Below the pieces are notes generated by a model. That model did not search any database and was not told the DNA's origin. It saw only the letters and a program-made list of their open reading frames with translations. From an uncultured Spartobacteria bacterium (lineage in GTDB: Bacteria > Verrucomicrobiota > Verrucomicrobiia > Chthoniobacterales > UBA6821): 43,932 nt of DNA. The position numbers and the translations under genes were made by a program. The stretch spans positions 1 through 43,932 of the forward strand of contig CAINEX010000127.1 of NCBI GenBank assembly GCA_903847935.1. The letters run 5' to 3'. Position 1 is the first letter of the stretch; every line of letters starts with the position of its first letter. Below, one piece after another: positions 9,256 to 17,378 of this stretch.

Positions 9256-9284
9256 TTGACCTTTGTTCAGTAAGCACCTATCAT
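9256..9284 (+). promoter_or_regulatory. Sigma-70 promoter upstream of the 9298 gene
   Basis: TTGACC (9256-9261), an exact 17-nt spacer and TATCAT (9279-9284) form one of the best promoter matches in the window. The -10 box ends 13 nt before the ATG at 9298, predicting a 5' leader of only about six bases. It points away from the divergent L,D-transpeptidase promoter, and the two share this short intergenic region. Confidence 0.55.
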
Positions 9285-9297
9285 AGTAAGAGAAAAG

Positions 9298-9819
9298 ATG
9301 ATTAAGGCCGATGACTATAATTATGCCTTGGAGAACACGAGGGTGGTTGTTTCCCCTGCTTCCGCGATCGAGACCTATGGACAGACCAATTTTCGATTCT
9401 TTCTCCTGACGGAACCGATGGATGAAATCGGTTCCGTGAGAATCCGCAGAGGTGTGATCCATGCAGAGCGTCCCAGGATTCTTGCTCCCCAGTATATCAG
9501 CAGGCTCCTTCTGGAGGGCTTCGGGGATAAAGCCCAGGACTTTGCGGGATGGATCGAGGATCAAAAGGATTTTCATTTCCTCCGCTACGGATTTTCCCTC
9601 AAAAAAACCGATCTTTCCGAGCATCTTCTAAGGGAGCCTATGGAGGAGGCCGTCCAGCGATTGGAAAATGAGATCAGAAATCAAAGTGATCCGATGGCCG
9701 CATTGATCGAGGGAATCGATGATGCATGGGAGGTATGCCTCATGAAATTCACCATGGATCTTATCCAACGCTCAGCCGGAGAAAATGTTGCTGATTGGAA
9801 GCGTCGCGGCCTTATTTAA
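9298..9819 (+). CDS. Protein of unknown function, 173 residues
   Basis: I do not recognise this protein. It is 173 residues, has no signal peptide or membrane segment, and looks like a compact cytoplasmic alpha/beta protein. The first half is beta-rich (NTRVVVSPASAIETYG, FRFFLLTEPMDEIGSVRIRRG). The second half is helical and acidic, ending LMKFTMDLIQRSAGENVADW. The N-terminal segment has the look of a structured small-molecule or protein-binding domain, but no catalytic motif is evident. It has a good promoter, and the LysM gene follows 20 nt later, so the two are probably co-transcribed with accA. Codon use is like its neighbours, and a real gene is likely. Confidence 0.8.
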   Translation: MIKADDYNYALENTRVVVSPASAIETYGQTNFRFFLLTEPMDEIGSVRIRRGVIHAERPRILAPQYISRLLLEGFGDKAQDFAGWIEDQKDFHFLRYGFSLKKTDLSEHLLREPMEEAVQRLENEIRNQSDPMAALIEGIDDAWEVCLMKFTMDLIQRSAGENVADWKRRGLI

Positions 9820-9839
9820 TCCTTTAACAGCTTTAATCT

Positions 9840-10790
9840 ATGAAAACCTTTAAATTTCTGACCCTTCTCATTCTTGGCCTCCTTATCTTTGGATCCGCCG
9901 GATACTTCGGATACGAACTCTTTGTCAAACCTTCCAGGATGGAAAAACGGTCGAAATCCCTTGAAACAGCAGCACCTGCGCCGACGGCGACACCTGACCC
10001 GGGCCTCCCTGAATTTCAACGTCTTAAAGCACTCCAGTCATCAGGACAACTTGCGGCGGCTCGCGATGGCTGGAACGTCTGGATCGTCACCAACAAACAA
10101 TCACCCCTCCTGCCTGAAGGCATGAATTTGCTTGGTGTTGCAAACATGGCGTTGATGTTCCAATCCTCCGGTAATCCATCAACAACAACCTACACAGTCG
10201 TCAAAGGAGACTCTTTGGCAAAGATTGCCGCAAAACATCATTCTAACGCCGAACTGATCCAGCGAGCCAACCAACTCCCGAACATTAATCTGCAAATCGG
10301 TGAGCAATTGATCATTCCAGCACCCAAGATTTCGTTGGAAATCGATCGTGCCAGCAAATCCCTTACCTTGCTTGACAACGGCTCCTTCATGAAGGCCTAC
10401 AACCTCCTCTCAGCCCCAAGAGCTCCAAAAACACCTGCCAACATCACCTCGAAGGTGATCGATAAACTCGCAACAAACGGCAACAAAAGGGTCGCCTTCG
10501 GAGACAAATCCTACTCTCAAAGCGAGCGGATCATCCTGTTGGCCCAGTCACCGGCAATCGTTGGGTTCAAAGCTGCAACCCCCACACCCGCAGCAACAGT
10601 CTCTCAACCTGCGACTAATTCTCCTGTCATAACGACCTCGGTGACAAGTAACTCCGCTGCATCCTCGCCCACTCAGGTCACCTCGCAATCGACGCCCCCC
10701 CCCTTCCCTAGCGGGTACGTCCTTTCCTCCGAAGATCTCCTTGAGATCTACCCTCTTGTCTCCCGTAATACGGTCGTCGTCATCCACTAG
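9840..10790 (+). CDS. LysM protein with a degenerate L,D-transpeptidase-like domain
   Basis: This 316-residue protein has one N-terminal membrane anchor or signal (residues 4-25, KFLTLLILGLLIFGSAGYFG), a helical linker, one LysM peptidoglycan-binding domain (residues 117-160, YTVVKGDSLAKIAAKH to IGEQLIIP) and then a region resembling YkuD. ISLEIDRASKSLTLLDNG matches the YkuD entry strands, and LSSEDLLEIYPLV with NTVVVI at the very C-terminus matches the family's final helix and strand. The catalytic SHGC is missing: residues about 245-290 are a Pro/Thr/Ser-rich stretch, and aligning SGYVLSSEDLLEIY with GCIRLSNEDLLELY puts Gly292 where the catalytic Cys should be. It is probably a non-catalytic cell-wall-binding protein. 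accA begins 29 nt downstream. Confidence 0.82.
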   Translation: MKTFKFLTLLILGLLIFGSAGYFGYELFVKPSRMEKRSKSLETAAPAPTATPDPGLPEFQRLKALQSSGQLAAARDGWNVWIVTNKQSPLLPEGMNLLGVANMALMFQSSGNPSTTTYTVVKGDSLAKIAAKHHSNAELIQRANQLPNINLQIGEQLIIPAPKISLEIDRASKSLTLLDNGSFMKAYNLLSAPRAPKTPANITSKVIDKLATNGNKRVAFGDKSYSQSERIILLAQSPAIVGFKAATPTPAATVSQPATNSPVITTSVTSNSAASSPTQVTSQSTPPPFPSGYVLSSEDLLEIYPLVSRNTVVVIH

Positions 10791-10819
10791 TAGCTCTAGT
10801 CATCACTGATAAAAATCCA

Positions 10820-11764
10820 ATGAATATCCCGCCCCTTGATTTTGAACTTCCGATCGCCGACCTCGAACGACGCGTGGCCGAATTAGCCGAAAGGCGTCCT
10901 TCTGAAGACCCCTTGCTGATTGCTGCCCGGGCTGATCTGGAAAAGGAACGAGTCGCACTCTATGGCAACCTCTCACCATGGCAGCGCGTACAGATCGCAC
11001 GTCATCCGAACAGGCCCTATTTCCTGGATTACGTCACCTCCTGCGTGACTGATTTTGTGGAGCTGCACGGAGATCGTTTTTTTGGCGATGACAAGGCGAT
11101 GCCTGCAGGCCTAGGCCGTATAGGGGGGCATCGATGCGTCATCATTGGTCAGCAGAAAGGGAGAAACGTGAAGGAGAATGTCCTCAGAAACTTCGGGAGC
11201 CCTCATCCGGAGGGTTACCGCAAAGCACTTCGACTCATGAGGATGGCGGAGAAGTTCTCCCTTCCCATCGTCTGTTTCATCGATACGCCGGGAGCTTATC
11301 CCGGCGTTGGTGCCGAAGAGAGGCACATCGCGGAAGCCATCGCGGTCAATCTTCGTGAAATGATGACACTGAAAACACCCATTGTGGCCGTCGTGATCGG
11401 TGAAGGTGGAAGCGGCGGCGCACTGGGCATCGGCGTGGCCGACCGCGTCCTGATGCTGGAGAATGCCTACTACTCGGTGATCTCTCCCGAGGGATGTGCC
11501 GCCATCCTTTGGAAACATAGGAAACATGCCCCTGAAGCTGCGGCAGCACTCCGGTTAACAGCCGATGATCTTCAGGAATTCGGACTTATTGACGGAATTA
11601 TTCCCGAGCCCCTGGGGGGAGCGCATAGAGATCCAACTGCCATTTCGGCTTCACTCACGGAGTCAATCACCTCGGCACTATCCACACTTGAGGAGATCCC
11701 GATGAAGAAACTCCTTGAGGAGCGTTATGCCAAATTCCGTGGAATGGGCATTTTCTCCGAATAG
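10820..11764 (+). CDS. accA: Acetyl-CoA carboxylase carboxyltransferase subunit alpha
   Basis: This 314-residue subunit, with AccD, transfers the carboxyl group from biotin-BCCP to acetyl-CoA to make malonyl-CoA for fatty-acid synthesis. The coiled N-terminus (LDFELPIADLERRVAELAER) is typical of AccA. The crotonase-fold core contains VELHGDRFFGDDKAM, FIDTPGAYPGVGAEERH and GEGGSGGALGIGVADRVLML, and SPEGCAAILWK follows. Length is standard for stand-alone AccA, and no accD is adjacent. Its last 40 bases overlap the end of convergent rsmI, an uncommon arrangement for two housekeeping genes. Confidence 0.97.
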   Translation: MNIPPLDFELPIADLERRVAELAERRPSEDPLLIAARADLEKERVALYGNLSPWQRVQIARHPNRPYFLDYVTSCVTDFVELHGDRFFGDDKAMPAGLGRIGGHRCVIIGQQKGRNVKENVLRNFGSPHPEGYRKALRLMRMAEKFSLPIVCFIDTPGAYPGVGAEERHIAEAIAVNLREMMTLKTPIVAVVIGEGGSGGALGIGVADRVLMLENAYYSVISPEGCAAILWKHRKHAPEAAAALRLTADDLQEFGLIDGIIPEPLGGAHRDPTAISASLTESITSALSTLEEIPMKKLLEERYAKFRGMGIFSE

Positions 11765-12573
11765 TTTTTTTTCACGGATGGCTCATTAGGATCGAATACG
11801 ATCGTGATCTCTCCCCTTGCAGGATTGGCAAGGTAATGGGCGTGGAGTTCCGAGGGAGATCCCTGGCGATACTCCTCGTGGATCTTGGTCAGTTCTCTGG
11901 CCACACAGACTCTGGCCGAGGGGGCTATCACTTCCAAGTCGGCCAGACATGCTGAAAGACGATGGGGAGACTCAAAGTAGAGGCTGGTCATCCCTGCAGA
12001 AGCTGCCCTGCGCAATTCGGTGCGACGTCCGGATCCAGATGAAGGAAGGAAACCTCCGAAAATAAAGGGAACAGGCGGAAGACCACTGCCAGCGATTGCA
12101 GTGACCACTGCACTGGGACCTGGAAGAACGGTGTAGGCAATCTTCTCATCAATACAGGCCCTCACCAGTCGATATCCCGGATCACTCACCGAAGGTGTCC
12201 CGGCGTCAGTAACCATTGCCAGAAGCTCGCCACCTTTCAGACGCCTTACCAACTCGGGAAGTCGCCTCTCCTCGTTATGCTCGTGGAAACTGACAAGCGG
12301 TCTGCGGATCCGAAGATGCCCAAGTAAGTTTGCTGCCCTTCGGGTGTCCTCAGCGATGACAACATCGCAGCACTTCAAGGCCTCGATAGCTCGCAGGGTG
12401 AGATCACCCAAGTTGCCGATTGGCGTGGATATGAGCGTGAGCGGCGGGAAGGAACGATCAACTCCCACTTCAGGTTTAGAAAATGCAACTCCATTCAAAA
12501 GCGGCAACCCATCAGGGAAATCCGATTCCGGTGACCCTGTTTGATCGCAATGATCACCTGATTCACCATTCAT
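11725..12573 (-). CDS. rsmI: 16S rRNA (cytidine1402-2'-O)-methyltransferase
   Basis: This SAM-dependent enzyme of the tetrapyrrole-methylase fold methylates the ribose of C1402 in the 16S rRNA decoding centre. Family motifs run in order: LISTPIGNLGDLTLRAIEAL, IAEDTRRAANLLGHL, MVTDAGTPSVSDPGYRLV and LPGPSAVVTAIAGSGLP. At 282 residues it is near normal, but about 45 residues precede the usual start, and that stretch (SGDHCDQTGSPESDFPDG) looks unstructured. It is the third gene after the TPR protein and lptE on this strand, 24 nt after lptE. The 3' end overlaps accA tail to tail by 40 nt. Confidence 0.94.
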   Translation of the reverse strand: MNGESGDHCDQTGSPESDFPDGLPLLNGVAFSKPEVGVDRSFPPLTLISTPIGNLGDLTLRAIEALKCCDVVIAEDTRRAANLLGHLRIRRPLVSFHEHNEERRLPELVRRLKGGELLAMVTDAGTPSVSDPGYRLVRACIDEKIAYTVLPGPSAVVTAIAGSGLPPVPFIFGGFLPSSGSGRRTELRRAASAGMTSLYFESPHRLSACLADLEVIAPSARVCVARELTKIHEEYRQGSPSELHAHYLANPARGEITIVFDPNEPSVKKNYSEKMPIPRNLA

Positions 12574-12597
12574 TTCTGTAGGATCAATGGATCGTGA

Positions 12598-13125
12598 TCA
12601 CCAACCCTCGGCCACTTTACTGACAAGTTTTTCAGCCATTCTCTGTGCCGCAATCGGGTAATTCATGTTCTGGTTGGTGACCAAGTCTGAGTTTACAAGA
12701 TCTCCCTCGGAGAAGAATGGTGTGACACCAACAGCGGTTCCCTGCAACAGGACAGCCCCCGTGATACGGTCGATAACACGGTAGGTAACCTTCAGTGTGA
12801 GTTCAAACTCCGAAGTTTGCAGAACGTTGCTGGAGAAAACACGCATCGGCAGGCGCTCCACGCTGACGATGGTTCCCTCGACGATGGCATCGGCCTGATC
12901 CGCCGATTCAATGCGATAGGTTCCATCCTGCTGGAACTGCTTCACGACGGCATCGGCCGTCTGTGACTCAAGACGAGGAAGAAGCGTTTTATTCTTAAAG
13001 GTACTAACGGCAATGGTTGTGATGCGCCGCATCGGAGTAGGCTTTATTTCACCGAGATGATAGCCGCATCCTGAAACGGCAAACAGAATCGGAATCAAAA
13101 GAAAAAAAGGAATTTTCGGCATCAT
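12598..13125 (-). CDS. lptE: LptE-like outer-membrane lipoprotein
   Basis: This 175-residue lipoprotein starts MMPKIPFFLLIPILFAVSGC, with the lipid-bearing Cys followed by GYHLG, the hallmark 'CGYxL' start of LptE/RlpB proteins. LptE plugs the LptD barrel and helps place lipopolysaccharide in the outer membrane. Secondary-structure character agrees: alternating strands and two helices (LLPRLESQTADAVVKQFQQ and NYPIAAQRMAEKLVSKVAEGW). The ATG overlaps the TPR gene's stop codon (ATGA), so the two are translationally coupled. lptD is not in the window. The assignment is by motif and size, as LptE is poorly conserved. Confidence 0.85.
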   Translation of the reverse strand: MMPKIPFFLLIPILFAVSGCGYHLGEIKPTPMRRITTIAVSTFKNKTLLPRLESQTADAVVKQFQQDGTYRIESADQADAIVEGTIVSVERLPMRVFSSNVLQTSEFELTLKVTYRVIDRITGAVLLQGTAVGVTPFFSEGDLVNSDLVTNQNMNYPIAAQRMAEKLVSKVAEGW

Positions 13126-14354
13126 GGTGCAAGCGGAGTCTTCTGCTGCGGAGTCTGGACGGGAGGCTCCTGAAGAGGGATGGGGGAAGCATCACGCATG
13201 TTTCCCTTCATTTCGGGTTGGGGCAGCGGCGCTTCGTCGCCCATCACATCTTTTTTCGGGGGGCTATCATAATTGGAAAGAGCTGTCGTCTCAACCTGAG
13301 CCTGCAGGCGACGACGCTCTGCCAGACGTTCAGCATTTTCCGGACGCTCCTGACCTGTTCGGAGTGAATCTTCCCCATAGAGGGCCTTTAATTCATCAAG
13401 TCGCGTCTTTGATGCAGTCGCTTCGGCGCTCTGTGGAAAACGACGAATCACATCGTTATAATAAATGCTGGCCGCCTTGAAATCTTTGGAAAAGTCGTAG
13501 AACCGCGCCACGCGAAGTGTGTCTGCGGACTCCTTGGTCAGCATGGATTTCATATTCTCACCTGCTTGCTGGGTTTTCTCGCTATTCGGGTACTGGAGAA
13601 GAAAGTCTTGGTAATTATTTTGCGCCTCCTTGAGGGCGGAAAGATCCTGTGATTTTCCGGTCATTCCGAGTCGCTGATAGACATAAGCGATCTGGTACTG
13701 GGCATTGTGGCAGGCTGGGCTGTTCGGATATTTATCAAGTACCTTCTGGTACTCGGCGATCGCTTCCTTTGCTTTTCCCTGCTTCTCCATGGCAAGGCCA
13801 AGGTTGAATTGGATGATTCCAGCATGCTTGCTGTAGGGCGAAACCTTCAGGATGGCCGTGTACATCTCTTCAGCTTTCTCCATCGAGGGAACCATGGGGA
13901 TACCCAGGAACTTAACCTTCATACCCTTCAGGTAATTGTTGGCAATGTTGATCTGATCCGCGACCGACTCCTCAAAGTTTGGAGTCTCCGGGTACTTTTT
14001 CAGGAGGTTTTGATACTCGTTGAAGGCTGCTTCAAACTCCCCCTTGCTCTTGAGTTGTTTAGCCAGTTTGAACTGGGCGGTCGGGGCCTCCTTGCTCTTG
14101 GGATAGTACTTTGCTATGTAACGGTAAGTCTTGATGGCGTTCTCTGTATCGCCGGAATCGACAAGCGCATCGGCTGCAGCCAACTGATCTGAACTGAGTC
14201 CCTTCGGTCCGAAACTATTGGTGGCGGGTTGTGATTTCACAAGCCCTTCAGACTGTGCCTGAAGATGAAAAGGTATCAGAAACAATGAAACCACCGTCAA
14301 AACTCCCGATACCAGGAGGCGCTCGAAGCGTAAGATGTTGCCAAGGTTAATCAT
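13122..14354 (-). CDS. Exported TPR protein, BamD/YbgF-like
   Basis: This 410-residue protein has a signal peptide (RLLVSGVLTVVSLFLIPFHLQ, cut after HLQAQ) and then repeated tetratricopeptide units such as NAIKTYRYIAKYYPKSKEAP, AFNEYQNLLKKYPETPNFEE, AIAEYQKVLDKYPNSPACHN and AASIYYNDVIRRFPQSAEA. The 'YPxSxxA' repeat style is that of BamD and YbgF/CpoB proteins, which assemble in the periplasm at the outer membrane. The C-terminal 70 residues are rich in Pro, Gln and charged residues and look disordered. I chose the ATG at 14354 over an upstream in-frame TTG at 14363. No lipobox is evident, so it differs from classical BamD. It is first in an operon with lptE and rsmI. Confidence 0.87.
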   Translation of the reverse strand: MINLGNILRFERLLVSGVLTVVSLFLIPFHLQAQSEGLVKSQPATNSFGPKGLSSDQLAAADALVDSGDTENAIKTYRYIAKYYPKSKEAPTAQFKLAKQLKSKGEFEAAFNEYQNLLKKYPETPNFEESVADQINIANNYLKGMKVKFLGIPMVPSMEKAEEMYTAILKVSPYSKHAGIIQFNLGLAMEKQGKAKEAIAEYQKVLDKYPNSPACHNAQYQIAYVYQRLGMTGKSQDLSALKEAQNNYQDFLLQYPNSEKTQQAGENMKSMLTKESADTLRVARFYDFSKDFKAASIYYNDVIRRFPQSAEATASKTRLDELKALYGEDSLRTGQERPENAERLAERRRLQAQVETTALSNYDSPPKKDVMGDEAPLPQPEMKGNMRDASPIPLQEPPVQTPQQKTPLAP

Positions 14355-14492
14355 CCGGATCAAACGAAGCTAGGGAAACAGGACCTCAATCGTCAAGAAA
14401 GGGGATCGTCTGCAGGAGAGAAGTTAACAAAGGGATGTCTGGATCTTTCTATGATTCAGCTTTAATGAAAGAGATCACTCCATCGCAGTTGT

Positions 14493-15167
14493 ATGAAATC
14501 CACCACAAAACGACGCAAAGAAACCACTCGCGAACAGATCATTCACTCCTACATGGATCAACTGCAGGAAAATGGACATTCCCCGGTTTCAGTCCGACGT
14601 GTTTGCCAGGAACTGAATATCTCCGAAGAGGCTTTTTACAAGGAATTCCCATCGTTGGATGCCGTTGAAAAACATTTTTGGAAGACTTGGATGGAGAAGC
14701 TGATCAAAGCTGTCGGCACAGGCAAGGAGTGGAAAAGCTTTACCGCAAAACAACAGTATCTGGCCTTCCTTTTTGCCTTTTCCGAGGAGGGTTTAAAATG
14801 CCGATCACTCCTTGAGCAGCGTTTTGGCAAAATCACGCTTCTGTGTAACCCATCCTGGCTGGATGCGTTGAAAAACAGTTTCAAGGATTTTGCTGCGGAG
14901 CTCATCAGTCATGGGATGGAGAGCGGGGAGATTGCATCGCGCGGTCCGCTTGGAAGTTTCTATCCCGAATTGCTCTATATTCATTGGCGAAGCGTTCTTG
15001 AGTATTTTCTCAAAGATGAGAGCCAAGGCTTTGAACATACCGATGCCTTCGTCGAGAAGACCGTTGAGTTTGCCTTCGACCTGCTCCGGACTCAGGCCAT
15101 TGATTCTGCAACCGATCTGGTCCGCTTCCTTCTTCCAAAAATCGTGCACTTCGGGAGCAAGCATTGA
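14493..15167 (+). CDS. TetR-family transcriptional regulator
   Basis: This 224-residue protein has an N-terminal TetR-type helix-turn-helix: TTREQIIHSYMDQLQENGHS, then VSVRRVCQELNISEEAFYKEF, where EEAFYKEFPSLDAVE matches the family recognition helix and following helix. The C-terminal all-helical domain (residues 60-224) would bind an unknown ligand and dimerise. The stop codon overlaps the TTG start of the downstream UbiB-family kinase gene (TTGA), so the two are translationally coupled. TetR-UbiB kinase pairs are known in Bacteroidetes-type genomes, so it may control that kinase's operon. It also faces away from the divergent TPR-lptE-rsmI operon, which could share its control region. Confidence 0.85.
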   Translation: MKSTTKRRKETTREQIIHSYMDQLQENGHSPVSVRRVCQELNISEEAFYKEFPSLDAVEKHFWKTWMEKLIKAVGTGKEWKSFTAKQQYLAFLFAFSEEGLKCRSLLEQRFGKITLLCNPSWLDALKNSFKDFAAELISHGMESGEIASRGPLGSFYPELLYIHWRSVLEYFLKDESQGFEHTDAFVEKTVEFAFDLLRTQAIDSATDLVRFLLPKIVHFGSKH

Positions 15168-16552
15168 AAGACAAGCCCCTCCCCGAGCATAAAAAAAATA
15201 CCCAGTCAGGAGAAAAGTCCTCCCAGAAATCCATCCGGAGCACCCCGATCAGCAGAATGGCTGCACTCGGAGGAACCGGAGCCAAGGTTGGAATCAACTA
15301 CCTCAAATATTACGGAAGGCGTGCATTAGCCGGAGGAAGTGATTCCTCTTTAGAAAGACATTCACGGGAACTGGATGAGGAAAACGCTTCGGCCATCTAC
15401 AATGCCTTCAGCAAATTGAAGGGTGGTCCCCTTAAGTTGGCCCAGATGCTCAGCATCGATCGCAACCTCCTTCCCCGGGCTTATGCCGACCAGTTCGTGC
15501 AGGCCCAGTATTCAGTCCCTCCTCTCTCCTACCCGCTTGTCGTGAAGACTTTTCGTCGCGACTTCGGAAAGGAACCACTCGATCTCTTCGAGTCGTTCGG
15601 GCGCGAGGCTGCACACGGAGCCTCTATCGGTCAGGTCCATAAGGCTTCACTGAAAGGGAAGTCATACGCCGTCAAGGTGCAGTACCCGGGTGTCGCTGAA
15701 AGTCTCAAGAGCGATCTTCGCGTCGTGAAGCCGTTCGCCCTGAGGGTATTGGGTCTTCGTGAGAATGATGTGGACCAGTACTTCCGTGAGGTCGAAGCGC
15801 GCCTCCTGGAAGAGACCGACTACTCGCTGGAACTCGAGCGCTCGATGCATCTCTCCGTTTCATCGTCACATCTGGAAAATATACGCTTTCCAAAATATTA
15901 CCCGGAACTTTCCTCCCGGCACGTACTGAGCATGGAGTGGATCGACGGTCAACAACTTGACCTATTCGCCGATGGTAACCCCTCTCAATCAGAACGCGAC
16001 CTGATCGGGCAGGCCCTTTGGGATTTTTACAGCCATCAGGTCCATGATCTGAACCTTTTCCATGCCGATCCTCACCCGGGCAATTTTTTAGTCTCGGAGG
16101 GTCGTCTCTGCGTGCTCGATTTCGGCTGCACAAAGCAGATCACTCACGAGTTTTATAGGAAACAATTCCGTTTCCTTGATCCGAACTTGCAGGGCAATCC
16201 CATTCTTCTGGAGGAGGCTCTTCGTGACCTGCAAGTAATCATAACAAGTGATACAAAAAAAGAGATCTCCCAGATCATATCTCTCTGCGGTACCTGGCTT
16301 GAATTGCTTGGGCGTCCCTTCCGAGCAGGAACTTTTGACTTCGGGGATCCCGGATTCCTGAAGGCCATTTACGACTTGGGTGAGGAAAACAGAAAGGCGG
16401 ACTATCTCCGCACGATGAAAGGGCAGCGAGGATCTCCCGATACGATCTACGTGAACCGTGCGTTTTTCGGTCTCTACAGCCTTCTGGGAAGACTGCGATC
16501 AAGGGTCAAGGTTTCCTTGCCCGAATGGCTCAAGCCAGGAAACAACGCATGA
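15164..16552 (+). CDS. UbiB/AarF/ABC1-family atypical kinase
   Basis: This 462-residue protein belongs to the ABC1/ADCK/UbiB family, whose members support isoprenoid-quinone and lipid metabolism at the membrane. The family's signature KxGQ segment appears as LKGGPLKLAQMLSID, with Ala in place of the usual Gly. The ATP-binding part shows GASIGQVHKASLKGKSYAVKVQYPGV, with the lysine in VKVQYPG. The catalytic loop is NLFHADPHPGNFLV and the metal-binding motif VLDFGC. No C-terminal transmembrane pair is obvious. The start is a TTG at 15164 overlapping the TetR stop; no ATG fits better. A strong terminator follows three bases after the stop. Confidence 0.92.
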   Translation: MKDKPLPEHKKNTQSGEKSSQKSIRSTPISRMAALGGTGAKVGINYLKYYGRRALAGGSDSSLERHSRELDEENASAIYNAFSKLKGGPLKLAQMLSIDRNLLPRAYADQFVQAQYSVPPLSYPLVVKTFRRDFGKEPLDLFESFGREAAHGASIGQVHKASLKGKSYAVKVQYPGVAESLKSDLRVVKPFALRVLGLRENDVDQYFREVEARLLEETDYSLELERSMHLSVSSSHLENIRFPKYYPELSSRHVLSMEWIDGQQLDLFADGNPSQSERDLIGQALWDFYSHQVHDLNLFHADPHPGNFLVSEGRLCVLDFGCTKQITHEFYRKQFRFLDPNLQGNPILLEEALRDLQVIITSDTKKEISQIISLCGTWLELLGRPFRAGTFDFGDPGFLKAIYDLGEENRKADYLRTMKGQRGSPDTIYVNRAFFGLYSLLGRLRSRVKVSLPEWLKPGNNA

Positions 16553-16554
16553 AA

Positions 16555-16587
16555 AAGCCGGGCCTCAACTGGCCCGGCTTATTTTCT
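16555..16587 (+). terminator. Bidirectional intrinsic terminator
   Basis: A 10-bp perfect stem (AAGCCGGGCC 16555-16564 with GGCCCGGCTT 16571-16580) encloses a six-base loop and is followed by ATTTTCT on the plus strand. On the other strand the A-run before the stem reads as U's. It separates the convergent UbiB-kinase and HdeD-like genes and should end both transcripts. Confidence 0.88.
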
Positions 16588-16606
16588 ATAAAACCTTGTA
16601 AAAGGC

Positions 16607-17161
16607 TTATTTCTTCTCGGATGAGAGTCCAAGGCCCAACCAACCAACGCCTGCAAAAATCAACTCAATGCCGAGGAAGAGGCCAAGCATGTAGAGTCCG
16701 GTGGCTGGCCATTGAGAGATGATCAAGGCTCCGAGAATAATCGAAATAGCTGCGCTAAAAAGAACCCACCCTGCGCCCTTGTGATGGCGCATCTTGAAAG
16801 CAAGGAACGTACGGAAAACCCCTCCGAAGAGAATCGCCCACCCGAGGAAGAGGGTGAAGGCAATCGCGGCCTTGAAAGGATGAGCAATGAAGACATAACC
16901 TGCCACTCCGTAGGCGATGGCGACAAAGGCGTACCAGAGATGGCTTTTCCAGCCATGAATGGTGAAGAGTTTGATCAACTGGAAGGCGCAGGCAAACATG
17001 AGGATGAAACCGATGAACGTCGCGACTGCTGCCGTCGAGACGAGTTGGTCACCCAAGGCAAAAATACCCAACAGGATCATGGAAATACCTCCGGCGATTG
17101 CCCAACCGCGGGAGACTGGAGGGAGTGAGAGGGAATTAAGAGAGACGCTGTTATTATCCAT
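16607..17161 (-). CDS. HdeD/DUF308-family integral membrane protein
   Basis: This 184-residue protein has six hydrophobic helices, for example WAIAGGISMILLGIFALGD, TAAVATFIGFILMFACAFQL, LWYAFVAIAYGVAGYVFIA, AAIAFTLFLGWAILFGGVF and WVLFSAAISIILGALIISQW. Short loops carrying Arg or His join paired helices, as in HdeD (DUF308), an inner-membrane family linked to acid resistance in enteric bacteria. The function in this organism is unknown. The ATG at 17161 was chosen because the upstream in-frame extension to 17254 is not conserved in character and would disturb the N-terminus. It ends near the shared terminator. Confidence 0.85.
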   Translation of the reverse strand: MDNNSVSLNSLSLPPVSRGWAIAGGISMILLGIFALGDQLVSTAAVATFIGFILMFACAFQLIKLFTIHGWKSHLWYAFVAIAYGVAGYVFIAHPFKAAIAFTLFLGWAILFGGVFRTFLAFKMRHHKGAGWVLFSAAISIILGALIISQWPATGLYMLGLFLGIELIFAGVGWLGLGLSSEKK

Positions 17162-17340
17162 AAGAAGCTTTTTATGAGGATATCCATCCAAGCTGGCAAG
17201 AGTGAAAGCAAACCTTCCAACTCTCAGGTCCACCATACCAACCAAAACAGACAAGAGGGCTAACTGAGATATCTAAAAAATTGAGGGGACGAGCGAAAAT
17301 GTTTCAGCAACAAATCCAAAGCAATCACAACAAATGCTAA

Positions 17341-17355
17341 GTCCCCCTGGGGGAC
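17341..17355. repeat. Small GC-rich palindrome
   Basis: GTCCCCCTGGGGGAC is a palindrome around a central T, able to form a hairpin with six or seven pairs. It lies about 25 nt beyond the stop of the minus-strand lipoprotein gene, so it could slow or end that transcript, but no U-run follows it on that strand. Confidence 0.4.
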
Positions 17356-17378
17356 AAAAGCCAGTTTGCGAGCCTCTA

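Noticed and set aside
10560-10720. A frameshift in the LysM gene hiding a catalytic SHGC motif
   Set aside because: No frame in this stretch encodes an SHGC-like sequence, and the current frame resumes a YkuD-like end, so loss rather than frameshift is the better explanation.
17341-17355. GTCCCCCTGGGGGAC as an intrinsic terminator
   Set aside because: It can form a hairpin, but no U-run follows on the strand of the upstream gene.
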